Of a DNA stretch of 64,000 nucleotides, positions 1-8,184 are shown piece by piece. A program made the position numbers and the translations under genes. A model generated the notes under the pieces. It made no database searches, was not told where the DNA came from, and was given only the letters and a program-made list of their open reading frames with translations. The DNA is from Mycolicibacterium chubuense NBB4 (GTDB taxonomy: Bacteria > Actinomycetota > Actinomycetes > Mycobacteriales > Mycobacteriaceae): assembly GCF_000266905.1 (NCBI RefSeq), contig NC_018027.1, positions 1,364,001 to 1,428,000 of the forward strand, read 5' to 3'. Every line of letters begins with the position of its first letter. Position 1 is the stretch's first letter.

Positions 1-99
1 GATGCGCTCGCCGGTGGCGTCGTCGTAATAGGTGATCCGCGGGCCGGCCGGGTTGGTGGCCAGCAGCGGATCCAGGATCGCCGCGCTGAGGTTGGTCAC
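1..99 (-). CDS. TIGR03089-type conserved protein, N-terminal fragment
   Basis: Reading the minus strand from a GTG at 99 gives 33 codons that run off the window edge, beginning VTNLSAAILDPLL and containing PRITYYDDATGER. This resembles the start of the actinobacterial TIGR03089 family (Rv3268 in M. tuberculosis), whose function is unknown. The GTG lies 1 nt past the stop of the upstream lcp1 gene on the same strand, so the two are probably co-transcribed, matching the Rv3267-Rv3268 order. Only the N-terminus is visible, so no domain can be assigned. Confidence 0.7.
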   Translation of the reverse strand, partial: MTNLSAAILDPLLATNPAGPRITYYDDATGERI

Positions 100-100
100 G

Positions 101-1573
101 TCAGTTGACGCACTGCGGATCGCTGGACCCGGCCGTGATGATCGGGGACTGCTCCGGCGCGGTCGCGCCGGTGTCGGTCACCGCGGCGGACGTGCTCGGG
201 TCGGCGCCCATCAACGTGACGCTGCCGTCCGATCCCGGGCCGGTGTAGTCCGACGAAAGCACCACCCGCACGGTGTTCGGCGGCACCGCCGCGTTCTCCA
301 CCACCGGCAGCCCGCCGAGTTCCCGGGCCACGGCCTGCGCGCCGACGTCGTCGCTCTTGGCGGCCTGCACCTGGCTGTTGGACACCTTCGCGCCGTCGTT
401 GTTGCCGACGTTGCCCGCCGTGAAGCCCTTGCCGGCCAGCACCTGCGACACCGCGGCGGCCAGGCCATTGACGTCGGTGTCGTTGACCACGTCGGCGGTG
501 GTCTTGTCATTGCTGTAGGACAGCTGCTCGGTCTTGCCCTCGTCCTGGTCGTGCAGCAGGCTCGTCACCCAGTCCTTGACCTCGGTCGGGTTGACGCGCA
601 CCACGCTCTGCATGCCGTCGTCGCTCCAGCCCGCCTCCTCGACGATCGGAATGGTGGCGAAAGCGATGTTGCCGCCGGTGAGCTTGGTCAGCTGGTCGGC
701 GAGGTCCATGATGTTCCAGCCGTCGGAGAGCACCACCGACCGCTGCACCGCATCCTCGAGGCGGTTCAACGTCGCCGGGCTCGACAGCGTCTTGCCGGAG
801 ATCACCTCGTGGACCAGCGACGCCATGAACGCCTGCTGGCGGGTGACGCGGTCCAGGTCACCGCGCGGCAGTTCATGGCGCTGCCGCACGAAGCTCAGCG
901 CCTGCGGGCCGTTGAGTTTCTGCCAGCCGGCGGGAAAGTCGGCGCCCGAAAGTGGTTCGTAGACAGGGTTTTTCAGACAGACGTTGACGCCACCCAGCGC
1001 GTCGGTGATCAACGCGAAGCCGAGCAGGCCGATCTCGGCGTAGTGGTCGACGGTGACGCCGGTCAGGTTGGCGACGGTTTTGATGAGCTCCTCGCGGCCG
1101 GCCTCGGTGGCCTCCTTCTCGGCGACCTTCGGGTCCTCGCCCTGCTGCTCGACGAGCTCCTTCATCTTCTCCAGGTGCACCGAGCCGTAGACGCCGTTGA
1201 TCTTCATCTTCCCGATGCCCGGCGCCTGGACGTAGGAGTCGCGCGGGATCGAGATCGCCGTGGCCGACTTCCCGTTGTTCGGGATGCGCACCAGGATGAT
1301 CGTGTCGGTGTTGGTGGAGACGTCGTCGCCGGCGCGCAGCGTCGCGAGCTCGTCGGCGCTGAGCGGGTTGCCGTGCGCATCGGTGCGGCTGTCCATACCG
1401 ACCAGCAGGATGTCGATCGCGCCGTCCTCGCCGCCCTCGCCCAGGGCCACCGGGTTGACGTGATTGATCCCGGACTCGAACGAGCGGATCTTGCCCCAGG
1501 CCACACCTGTGCCGACCACGATCGCCAACGTCACGACCACGGACACGACGCGGGTCAGGTGAGCAGCAGGCAT
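101..1573 (-). CDS. lcp1: LytR-CpsA-Psr family phosphotransferase (Lcp1-like)
   Basis: A 490-residue type II membrane protein with a short cytoplasmic tail, one membrane segment (about residues 9-26), an LCP catalytic domain (about 50-250) and a C-terminal LytR_C-like domain. Visible LCP signatures are VGMDSRTD (Asp61), TNTDT (about 88-92), IPRDS with Arg111, and FVRQRHELPRGDLDR (Arg230, Arg232, Asp239). Family knowledge: mycobacterial Lcp1 attaches arabinogalactan to peptidoglycan through the rhamnose-containing linker. The divergent neighbours rmlD and wbbL make and transfer that rhamnose, which supports this role. The ATG at 1573 precedes a short basic stretch and the membrane helix. It faces rmlD across a gap of roughly 70 bp that must hold both promoters. 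Confidence 0.9.
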   Translation of the reverse strand: MPAAHLTRVVSVVVTLAIVVGTGVAWGKIRSFESGINHVNPVALGEGGEDGAIDILLVGMDSRTDAHGNPLSADELATLRAGDDVSTNTDTIILVRIPNNGKSATAISIPRDSYVQAPGIGKMKINGVYGSVHLEKMKELVEQQGEDPKVAEKEATEAGREELIKTVANLTGVTVDHYAEIGLLGFALITDALGGVNVCLKNPVYEPLSGADFPAGWQKLNGPQALSFVRQRHELPRGDLDRVTRQQAFMASLVHEVISGKTLSSPATLNRLEDAVQRSVVLSDGWNIMDLADQLTKLTGGNIAFATIPIVEEAGWSDDGMQSVVRVNPTEVKDWVTSLLHDQDEGKTEQLSYSNDKTTADVVNDTDVNGLAAAVSQVLAGKGFTAGNVGNNDGAKVSNSQVQAAKSDDVGAQAVARELGGLPVVENAAVPPNTVRVVLSSDYTGPGSDGSVTLMGADPSTSAAVTDTGATAPEQSPIITAGSSDPQCVN

Positions 1574-1641
1574 CCGCCCAGGTTACTGGCGAGCAGGCGC
1601 GACGCGCCGCACCCGAGATCGGCGTGCCACACTCGCTACCT

Positions 1642-2520
1642 GTGACTGACCGCATCGTGATCACCGGCGCCGGCGGCATGGTCGGACGGGTGCTGGCAGG
1701 TCAAGCCCGTGACCAGGGCCGCGAGGTGGCCGCGTACCCGTCGGCCGAGTGGGACATCACCGATCCCACCGCCGCCGAGCGCTTCGTCGAACCCGGAGAC
1801 GTGGTGGTCAACTGCGCGGCCTTCACCAAGGTCGACGCCGCCGAGAGCGAGCCCGACCGGGCCTACGCCGTCAACGTCACCGGCGCCGAGAACGTCGCCC
1901 ACGCGTGCGCGCGCGCCGGGGCCTCGCTGATCCACATCTCCACCGACTACGTGTTCAGCGGCGTCTTCCCGGGCGGGCCGCACCCGTACGAGATCGACGA
2001 CGAGACCGGGCCGCTGTCGGTGTACGGCCGCACCAAGCTGGCGGGCGAGCTGGCGGTGCTGGCGGCCATGCCCGACGCGCACGTCGTGCGCACGGCGTGG
2101 GTCTACGAGGGCGGGTCCGGGAGGGACTTCGCCGCCGGGATGCGGCGCGCGGCGGCCGGCGACGGCCGGATCGAGGTGGTCGCCGATCAGATCGGCTCAC
2201 CGACGTATGCGGTCGACCTGTGCGGCGCGCTGCTGCAGATCGCCGACGGCACGATCCGCGAACCGGTGCTGCACGCCGCCAACCAGGGCGCCGTCAGCCG
2301 GTTCGAGCAGGCGCAGGCCGTCTTCGCCGAGCTCGGCGCCGACCCGGAGCGGGTGATCCCGGTGGGCAGCGACCGTCATCCGCGTCCCGCGCCGCGGCCG
2401 CCGTACTCGGCGTTGTCGTCGGTGAAGTCGGCGGCCGCGGGCCTGACGCCGCTGCGGCACTGGCGGGAGGCCCTCGCCGACGCACTGCGCCGCGCCGGAC
2501 CGTTACCCTCGACGCCGTGA
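1642..2520 (+). CDS. rmlD: dTDP-4-dehydrorhamnose reductase
   Basis: This NADPH-dependent short-chain-type reductase performs the last step of dTDP-L-rhamnose synthesis; rhamnose is essential in the arabinogalactan linker. The protein is about 292 residues. It shows the N-terminal nucleotide motif GAGGMVG, the WDITD segment, STDYVFSG, and the catalytic YGRTK (YxxxK). A GTG at 1642 (VTDRIVITGAGG) gives the usual short lead into the Rossmann fold; an in-frame GTG at 1624 would add six residues, and neither has a clear ribosome site. wbbL follows after 16 bp, forming the rhamnose linker unit. Confidence 0.9.
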   Translation: MTDRIVITGAGGMVGRVLAGQARDQGREVAAYPSAEWDITDPTAAERFVEPGDVVVNCAAFTKVDAAESEPDRAYAVNVTGAENVAHACARAGASLIHISTDYVFSGVFPGGPHPYEIDDETGPLSVYGRTKLAGELAVLAAMPDAHVVRTAWVYEGGSGRDFAAGMRRAAAGDGRIEVVADQIGSPTYAVDLCGALLQIADGTIREPVLHAANQGAVSRFEQAQAVFAELGADPERVIPVGSDRHPRPAPRPPYSALSSVKSAAAGLTPLRHWREALADALRRAGPLPSTP

Positions 2521-2536
2521 GATTGGCGGTGCCTGC

Positions 2537-3427
2537 GTGAGCGACGAGCTGTTTGTCGTGACGGTGACCTATTCGCCGGGTCCGCACCTGGATCGGTTCC
2601 TTGCGTCGCTGGCGCACGCGACCGAGCGGCCGGTGACCGTCATCATGGCCGACAACGGCTCCACCGACGGCAGCCCGGAGGAGGCCGTCGAGCGCTACAC
2701 CAACGTCAAGCTGCTGCGCACCGGCGGCAACGTCGGCTACGGCTCCGCGATCAACCGCGCCGTCGCCGAGTACGAATTGGCAACGACGACAGACTATTTC
2801 GTCGTCGCCAACCCGGACGTGCAGTGGGGGCCGCGCAGCATCGACCTGCTGCTCGACGCCGCCGCGCGCTGGCCCCGCGCCGGCAGCCTCGGCCCGCTGA
2901 TCCGCGACCCCGACGGGTCGGTGTACCCGTCGGCGCGGCACCTGCCGTCGATCATCCGCGGCGGCATGCACGCCGTCGTCGGGCCGGTGTGGCCGTCGAA
3001 CCCGTGGACCGCCGTCTACCGCCAGGAGCGCGAGAACCCCAGTGAGCGCGCGGTCGGCTGGCTGTCGGGATCGTGCTTGCTGATGCGCAGCGCCGCGTTC
3101 GCCGAGATCTCCGGTTTCGACGAGCGCTACTTCATGTACATGGAGGACGTCGACCTCGGGGACCGGCTCGGCCGGGCCGGATGGCAGAACGTGTATGTGC
3201 CCTCGGCGGAGGTGCTGCACGACAAAGGCCACTCCACCGGGCGCGATCCCGCCGGTAACCTCGCCGCGCACCACGAGTCCACCTACACTTTTCTCGCGGA
3301 TCGGTACCCGAAGCGGTGGCAGGCACCGTTACGGTGGGCGTTCCGGGGGGCCTTGGGGGCGCGATCTCGACTCGTCGTCCGTAGTTCTCTGAAGTCCCGT
3401 CGTGCCATGCGGAAAGGGCGGCGCTGA
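2537..3427 (+). CDS. wbbL: Rhamnosyltransferase WbbL (GT2)
   Basis: Family 2 glycosyltransferase of 296 residues that moves rhamnose from dTDP-rhamnose to decaprenyl-PP-GlcNAc, making the linker between peptidoglycan and arabinogalactan. It acts on the inner face of the membrane. Visible motifs are the N-terminal VTYSPGPHLDRF, the donor region DNGSTDGSPE, GGNVGYGSA, the metal-site segment VANPDVQWGP, and the acceptor-side WLSGSCLLM with FDERYFMYMEDVDLG. The length agrees with mycobacterial WbbL. Start is a GTG at 2537. The stop overlaps the next ATG by one base, so translation is coupled to the nucleotidyltransferase gene. Confidence 0.93.
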   Translation: MSDELFVVTVTYSPGPHLDRFLASLAHATERPVTVIMADNGSTDGSPEEAVERYTNVKLLRTGGNVGYGSAINRAVAEYELATTTDYFVVANPDVQWGPRSIDLLLDAAARWPRAGSLGPLIRDPDGSVYPSARHLPSIIRGGMHAVVGPVWPSNPWTAVYRQERENPSERAVGWLSGSCLLMRSAAFAEISGFDERYFMYMEDVDLGDRLGRAGWQNVYVPSAEVLHDKGHSTGRDPAGNLAAHHESTYTFLADRYPKRWQAPLRWAFRGALGARSRLVVRSSLKSRRAMRKGRR

Positions 3428-4506
3428 TGGTCAATCCAGCCGAAGTCGACGCAGTCGTTCTGGTCGGGGGAATGGGCACGCGGCTGCGGCCGCTGACGCT
3501 GTCGGCGCCCAAGCCGATGCTGCCGACCGCCGGGCTGCCGTTCCTGACCCACCTGCTGTCGCGGATCGCCGACGCCGGCATCGAACACGTCGTCATGGGC
3601 ACGTCCTACAAGGCCGCGGTGTTCGAGTCGGAGTTCGGCGACGGTTCGAAGCTCGGGCTGCAGATCGACTACGTCGTCGAGGACGAGCCGCTGGGCACCG
3701 GCGGCGGCATCGCCAACGTCGTACCCAAGCTGCGGCACGACACCGCGATCGTGTTCAACGGCGACGTGCTGTCGGGATGCGATTTAGGGGCGCTGCTCGA
3801 CTCGCACGCCACCAAGGACGCCGACGTCACCATGCACCTGGTCCGCGTCGGCGACCCCCGCGCCTTCGGTTGTGTGCCCACCGATTCCGAGGGTCTGGTG
3901 ACGGCCTTCCTGGAGAAGGCACAGGACCCGCCGACCGATCAGATCAACGCCGGCTGCTACGTGTTCAAGCGTCCGGTGATCGACCGCATCCCCAAGGGCC
4001 GTGCGGTGTCGGTGGAGCGTGAGGTGTTCCCGGGCCTGCTGTCGGACGGGCTGCGGGTGTGCGGCTACGTCGACTCGACCTACTGGCGGGACATGGGCAC
4101 CCCCGAGGACTTCGTCCGCGGCTCAGCCGATCTGGTGCGCGGCATCGCGCCGTCGCCGGCGCTGACCCACCAGCGGGGCGAGAAGCTGGTGCACGACGGT
4201 GCGTCGGTCGGTCCCGGCGCGCTGCTGATCGGCGGGACCGTCGTCGGCCGCGGCGCCGAGGTCGCCGGGGGCGCACGGCTGGACGGCGCGGTGATCTTCG
4301 ACGGCGTGACCGTCGGGGCGGGTGCGGTGATCGAGCGGTCGATCATCGGATTCGGCGCGCGCATCGGCCCGCGGGCGCTGATCCGCGACGGCGTGATCGG
4401 CGACGGCGCCGACATCGGTGCGCGCTGCGAACTGCTGCGCGGCGCCCGGGTGTGGCCGGGCATCACGATCCCCGACGGCGGGATCCGCTTCTCCACCGAC
4501 GTGTAG
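3427..4506 (+). CDS. manB: Mannose-1-phosphate guanylyltransferase
   Basis: A nucleotidyltransferase of 359 residues expected to make GDP-mannose from mannose-1-phosphate and GTP, the donor for PIM, lipomannan and glycoprotein mannosylation. The N-terminus carries the sugar nucleotidylyltransferase signature GGMGTRLRPLT with the KPMLP segment, then FNGDVLSG (metal Asp). The C-terminal 110 residues contain hexapeptide-type repeats (VGPGALLIGG, VGRGAEVAGG, IGPRALIRDG) typical of a left-handed beta helix. Mycobacteria name this gene manB (Rv3264c); other systems would call it manC. The ATG overlaps the wbbL stop. Confidence 0.88.
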   Translation: MVNPAEVDAVVLVGGMGTRLRPLTLSAPKPMLPTAGLPFLTHLLSRIADAGIEHVVMGTSYKAAVFESEFGDGSKLGLQIDYVVEDEPLGTGGGIANVVPKLRHDTAIVFNGDVLSGCDLGALLDSHATKDADVTMHLVRVGDPRAFGCVPTDSEGLVTAFLEKAQDPPTDQINAGCYVFKRPVIDRIPKGRAVSVEREVFPGLLSDGLRVCGYVDSTYWRDMGTPEDFVRGSADLVRGIAPSPALTHQRGEKLVHDGASVGPGALLIGGTVVGRGAEVAGGARLDGAVIFDGVTVGAGAVIERSIIGFGARIGPRALIRDGVIGDGADIGARCELLRGARVWPGITIPDGGIRFSTDV

Positions 4507-4555
4507 CCGCCTGCTGCCCGGCCTCGAGCCGTGGCAGTCAGTGCGGGTCAACGGC

Positions 4556-4723
4556 TCACTGGTGGGTCAATGCATAGCCGACGGCGAACACCGTCAGCAA
4601 GATCAGCGCAGCCAGGAAGACATATCCGATCGCTCGGAGCACTTCCGCTTGCTGAAATCTCCACTCGCGCCAGGCCCGGCGCATCCGTCGCCGTGACCAC
4701 CCCGGATTTGTGTCACTCCCCAT
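4556..4723 (-). CDS. Small single-span membrane protein, 55 residues
   Basis: An ATG at 4723 opens 55 codons ending at a TGA at 4556. The N-terminal 25 residues are rich in Arg and Trp (WSRRRMRRAWREWRF), followed by one membrane helix (about residues 31-51: AIGYVFLAALILLTVFAVG) and the tail YALTHQ. The strong basic-then-hydrophobic pattern suggests a real small membrane protein with an inside-facing N-terminus. No Shine-Dalgarno was seen. The stretch is less GC-rich than its neighbours and lies between manB and the porin. I do not recognise the family; a chance ORF is possible. Confidence 0.5.
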   Translation of the reverse strand: MGSDTNPGWSRRRMRRAWREWRFQQAEVLRAIGYVFLAALILLTVFAVGYALTHQ

Positions 4724-5066
4724 GGGAGAAGACCATACGGCAGAGCGCCGTTATGGCAAGTCGCTTGGCTGTCGATGGCCTGATGATTTGCTGGAGAAAG
4801 GGGCGTGGAGAGCGCCTCTGGCTAACAACGGCCCGTCTCCGATCCGGGCTGTGGGGATGTCCCGCGCAGAATCCGCAGCTCGGCCCGCGTTGGTGCGTGC
4901 GCCGCCTGGTTCGGACCGTAGGACTCGCGGCGTAGCTGGAAGTCGGCTTAAATACCTCTGTGAAACGTCTGTGTACCGGGTTAAGGCCCGATGCGCGGCC
5001 GTGTCACCGGCCAGGCAGCCGCACCGCAGCCCCCAGACAGGGGTTCGCTCACACGCAAGGGAGATC
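4724..5066. other. Upstream region of the porin gene, no gene seen
   Basis: About 340 bp without a convincing coding region. It is richer in A/T than the flanks and presumably holds the porin promoter and long leader; mspA of M. smegmatis is known to have a long upstream control region. An open frame runs into the porin from 4710, but the signal peptide starts only at 5067, so the upstream part is probably untranslated. The leader ends with a strong ribosome site (AAGGGAG) 6 nt before the porin ATG. Confidence 0.5.
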
Positions 5067-5708
5067 ATGAAGGCAATCAGTCGGGTGCTGATCGTGATGG
5101 CCGCCGCCGTCGCGGCGTTGTTCACGAGCACCGGCACCTCGCACGCAGGACTGGACAACGAGCTCAGCCTCGTCGACGGCCAGGGCCGGACGCTGACGGT
5201 GCAGCAGTGGGACACGTTCCTCAACGGCGTCTTCCCGCTGGACCGCAACCGGCTGACCCGCGAGTGGTTCCACTCGGGCAAGGCGATGTACAACGTGGCC
5301 GGCGAGGGCGCCGACGACTTCGAGGGCACGCTGGAACTCGGCTACCAGATCGGCTTCCCGTGGTCGCTGGGGGTGGGCATCAACTTCAGCTACACCACCC
5401 CGAACGTCGCACTCGACGCCCAGGACGTCATCCTCGCTCCCGGGATCGACCTGTTCCCGCCGATCTCGACGCCGCCGCTGTTCCCCGGTGTGTCGATCTC
5501 GGCCGACCTCGGCAACGGCCCGGGCATCCAGGAGGTCGCCACCTTCAGCGTCGACGTGTCCGGCCCGAAGGGCGCGGTGGCGGTGTCCAACGCCCACGGC
5601 ACGGTGACCGGTGCGGCCGGCGGCGTGCTGCTGCGTCCGTTCGCCCGGCTGATCTCGTCGACCGGCGACAGCGTCACCACCTACGGCGAGCCCTGGAACA
5701 TGAACTGA
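5067..5708 (+). CDS. mspA: MspA-family outer-membrane porin
   Basis: The 213-residue precursor begins with a signal peptide cut after TSTGTSHA (residue 27), leaving a mature chain of 186 residues that starts GLDNELSLVDG. Family knowledge: MspA forms an octameric goblet pore in the mycolate outer membrane that admits small hydrophilic solutes. Most of the chain matches MspA, including FNGV-type rim segments, YQIGFPWSLGVG and the C-terminal TYGEPWNMN. In the constriction loop (mature 87-94) the sequence reads VALDAQDV: Asp90 and Asp93 are kept but the usual Asp91 is Ala, and the following loop is rewritten and two residues longer. The start is fixed by AAGGGAG and the signal peptide. It is a single gene followed by its own terminator. 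Confidence 0.95.
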   Translation: MKAISRVLIVMAAAVAALFTSTGTSHAGLDNELSLVDGQGRTLTVQQWDTFLNGVFPLDRNRLTREWFHSGKAMYNVAGEGADDFEGTLELGYQIGFPWSLGVGINFSYTTPNVALDAQDVILAPGIDLFPPISTPPLFPGVSISADLGNGPGIQEVATFSVDVSGPKGAVAVSNAHGTVTGAAGGVLLRPFARLISSTGDSVTTYGEPWNMN

Positions 5709-5724
5709 CCCAGCGCTGACCGCG

Positions 5725-5762
5725 AATCGGCCCTCCGGCATTCTGGTGCCGGGGGGCCGATT
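5725..5762 (+). terminator. Terminator hairpin after mspA
   Basis: Arms AATCGGCCC (5725-5733) and GGGCCGATT (5754-5762) pair perfectly. They enclose an inner stem CCGGCA/TGCCGG with a six-base loop and one bulged G on the 3' side. It starts 17 bp after the porin stop. No long T run follows, as is common for mycobacterial terminators. Confidence 0.75.
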
Positions 5763-5893
5763 GTCATAGCGGCCCGGGATGGCTTGCAGTCAAAGCGCTT
5801 TCACAGCTCACGCCCCGCTGGCACTTATGTTGGCTATCTATCTTTAGGCGGTGCTCTCCACGAGCGCACGCCGATCAGAAAGGATCCGTCATC

Positions 5894-6274
5894 ATGAGCA
5901 TGCCCGGATCGCGAAAAGCATGGGCGGTCGCCGCAGCAGGTGCCGTGGTGTTGGCGCCGTTGGCCGTCCCCGCCGTCGCCTCGGCATCGCCGGCCCGAAG
6001 TGACGATCTGGCCTTGAGCCCGTACTGGGTTCCCAACCAGCCGCCCCCGCCGCCGGGGCCCGGGTGGTATCGCCCCGCCAACTGGTATCACCCCGAATGG
6101 GGCCCAGGCTGGAACAACGGCTACCCCGACGCGGACTGGATGCCGCCGGCCAACTGGGGACCGCCCGAGGGGTGGACGAACCCCACCGGGTGGTCACCTC
6201 CGCACGGGTGGATCCCGCCGTCGTGGTGGTGTGACGGGCCCATTCGGAACCTGATCCATCTTCGGTGCTGGTAG
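5894..6274 (+). CDS. Secreted Trp/Pro-rich small protein, unknown function
   Basis: A 126-residue protein with a signal peptide (cleavage likely after PAVASA, about residue 31). The mature part is remarkably rich in Trp and Pro: recurring units such as PPANW, PGWNNG, PEGWTN, PTGWSPP and PHGWIPPSWW occupy about residues 44-113. Two Cys remain near the end (WWCDG and RCW), a likely disulphide. The repeated PxxW pattern suggests an extended, aromatic-studded surface or carbohydrate-binding chain, but this is inference. Start is supported by AAAGGA 10 nt before the ATG at 5894. It stands alone between mspA and the convergent Nudix gene. Confidence 0.8.
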   Translation: MSMPGSRKAWAVAAAGAVVLAPLAVPAVASASPARSDDLALSPYWVPNQPPPPPGPGWYRPANWYHPEWGPGWNNGYPDADWMPPANWGPPEGWTNPTGWSPPHGWIPPSWWCDGPIRNLIHLRCW

Positions 6275-6310
6275 CCGTTTGCGGTTTCGTTGTGCTGCAG
6301 CGGATCTCGC

Positions 6311-6847
6311 CTAGCGGGTCCGCGCGGCCGCCGCGAGCTGGCTGAGGCCGAAGTCGGTCTCGGCGGGCAGCTGGTCCAGCGGCCACCACCGCAGGTCCAG
6401 TGACTCGTCGCTGCGCGCGATCTCGGCGCCCGCGGGTGCGCGCACCACGAACTGCACGTCGAGGTGGCGGGTGGGCACGCCCAGCGAGCACGTCACCGGA
6501 TGCACGTGCACCGCGGCGGGGAGCGGGTCGATGGTCAGCCCGTCGATGCCCGACTCCTCGGTCGCCTCGCGCAGCGCCGTCGCGACGATCGTCGGGTCGT
6601 CGGGTTCGCAGTGGCCGCCGAGTTGCAGCCACCGCCCGAAGCGCGGGTGCAGCGTCAGTAGGGCGTGACGACCGCTGTGGTCGAGCACCAGCGCCGAGCC
6701 GGTGATGTGCCCCGGCACGCACTCGCGCAGGCAGGCGTCGGCGCGCGCGTCGAGGTACGCCAGCAGCGCGTGGCGCATCGACTCCTGCGCCGGGTCGGCC
6801 GGCCGCCAGAGCGCAAGCGTGTCGATCGTCGACTGGTGCAGGGTCAC
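6311..6847 (-). CDS. Nudix hydrolase coupled to fbiB
   Basis: A 178-residue Nudix-fold protein whose nucleotide or coenzyme substrate is unknown. The Nudix helix is seen as GGHCEPDD followed by REATEESGI: the second half matches the consensus REUxEExGU, while the first half is displaced from the usual GX5E spacing. An N-terminal extension of about 60 residues precedes it. The GTG at 6847 overlaps the fbiB stop (GTGA), so it is the third gene of the F420 operon fbiA-fbiB. That placement suggests a housekeeping role near F420 or phosphate-ester turnover, which is inference only. Confidence 0.85.
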   Translation of the reverse strand: MTLHQSTIDTLALWRPADPAQESMRHALLAYLDARADACLRECVPGHITGSALVLDHSGRHALLTLHPRFGRWLQLGGHCEPDDPTIVATALREATEESGIDGLTIDPLPAAVHVHPVTCSLGVPTRHLDVQFVVRAPAGAEIARSDESLDLRWWPLDQLPAETDFGLSQLAAAARTR

Positions 6848-8184
6848 TTGCGCACCAGCAGGCCCTCGACGGGCACCGGGTCGCGCGGGTCCGCCGGTTC
6901 CTCGGCGTAGCCGATCGCGATGGCGCCCAACGGTTCCCACTCCGGCGGCAGGCCGAGTTCGGCGCGCACCAGGTCGGGGGCGAAGATCGTCGACCCGATC
7001 CAGCAGCTGCCCACCCCGCGCACGGCCAGCGCGACGAGCAACGCCTGCACGGCCGCGCCCACCGCCACGGTGAACATCGTGTGCTCGGCGGCGGTGCGCT
7101 GCGCGTCGGGATAGCTGTGCGCGCCGTCGGGCACCATGAACGGAATGATCAGCTCCGGCGCGTCGTAGAGGATCTGGCCGCGCGAAACCCGGCGTTCGAC
7201 GGAGTCGGCGTCGCGACCGTCGCCCGACAGGTCGGCTCGCCACTGGTCCTTCATCCGGTCGAGCAACCCCACACGCACCGAGGTGTCCTGCACCCACACG
7301 AACCGCACCGGCCGGGTGTGGTGCGGCGCCGGGGCCGTCAACGCCTCCGCCACCGCCGCCTCGATCAAATCCGCGGCGACCGGGTCACCGCGGAAGCGGC
7401 GCACCGAGCGCCGCAGCAGCTGCGCCTGCGAACGGCCCAGCGCGATGGCCTCGTCGGTGCCGAGCCAGAACAGGTCCTCCTCGCCGGCGCGCACCAGGTG
7501 GCGCGCCGAGGACCCGTCGTCGCGCAGCGCCAGCCCCCGCACCACCGCCACCGGCACCGCGGTCAGCTTGCCCTTCACCAGATCCGCGGCCGCGGCGATC
7601 TCGTCGGCGACGGCGATCTCGGTGACGATCAACTCGTTGCCGTGCTGATCGTGTTCACCGGCATAGGCGTGCAACACGGTCAGGCCGGCCGCGCCGATCG
7701 CGACGTCGGTCTGACCGGTGCGCCACGCCCGGCCCATCGTGTCGGTGACGACGACGCCGACGCGCACGCCGAGGCGTTCCCACAGCTGACCTCGGAGCAG
7801 CGCGGCGCTGCCGTCCGGATCGACGGGCAGCAGTGCGAGTTCGTGAGAGTCGACGTTCGAGCCGTCCACCCCGGCGGCGGCCTGCACCAGGCCGAGCGCG
7901 TTCTCGGTGATCAGCGTGCGGCCCTTGCGCGCCAGCACCCGCACCGCCTCGCCGTCGATCAGCTTGCGGCGCAACGTGTCCCGCAGCTCCGGATCGGCCG
8001 GTGCATCGACCATGCGGCCCTCGCACTTCGACAGCACCTTGCTGGTAACGACGACGATGTCGTCGTCCTGCAGCCACGGGGCGGCCTCGGCGATGGCGGC
8101 GCCCAGGTCGTCGCCCGGCCGGAACTCGGGCAGTCCGGCCACCGGCAGCAGCTCGATGCGCGCCGACGTGCCGTGATCGCTCAC
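6844..8184 (-). CDS. fbiB: FbiB: F420-0 gamma-glutamyl ligase / dehydro-F420-0 reductase
   Basis: A 446-residue two-domain enzyme of coenzyme F420 synthesis. The N-terminal half (about 1-245) is the F420-0:glutamate ligase, with [16 protein letters not shown], the [13 protein letters not shown] segment [19 protein letters not shown] and [15 protein letters not shown]. The C-terminal half (about 250-446) is an FMN-binding nitroreductase fold, with [29 protein letters not shown] and [11 protein letters not shown]. Family knowledge: the ligase adds the glutamate tail and the C-terminal domain reduces dehydro-F420-0. The GTG at 8184 overlaps the fbiA stop by 4 bp; the same is true for the Nudix gene downstream. 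Confidence 0.95.
   Translation of the reverse strand: MSDHGTSARIELLPVAGLPEFRPGDDLGAAIAEAAPWLQDDDIVVVTSKVLSKCEGRMVDAPADPELRDTLRRKLIDGEAVRVLARKGRTLITENALGLVQAAAGVDGSNVDSHELALLPVDPDGSAALLRGQLWERLGVRVGVVVTDTMGRAWRTGQTDVAIGAAGLTVLHAYAGEHDQHGNELIVTEIAVADEIAAAADLVKGKLTAVPVAVVRGLALRDDGSSARHLVRAGEEDLFWLGTDEAIALGRSQAQLLRRSVRRFRGDPVAADLIEAAVAEALTAPAPHHTRPVRFVWVQDTSVRVGLLDRMKDQWRADLSGDGRDADSVERRVSRGQILYDAPELIIPFMVPDGAHSYPDAQRTAAEHTMFTVAVGAAVQALLVALAVRGVGSCWIGSTIFAPDLVRAELGLPPEWEPLGAIAIGYAEEPADPRDPVPVEGLLVRK

Noticed and set aside
32..1645. Long 537-codon open frame on the plus strand
   Set aside because: It is the antisense shadow of lcp1 and has a low-complexity Arg/Val/Asp composition; the minus strand has clear LCP motifs.
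4710..5066. Upstream extension of the porin frame
   Set aside because: The signal peptide and a strong ribosome site lie at 5067; the upstream residues have no matching feature.
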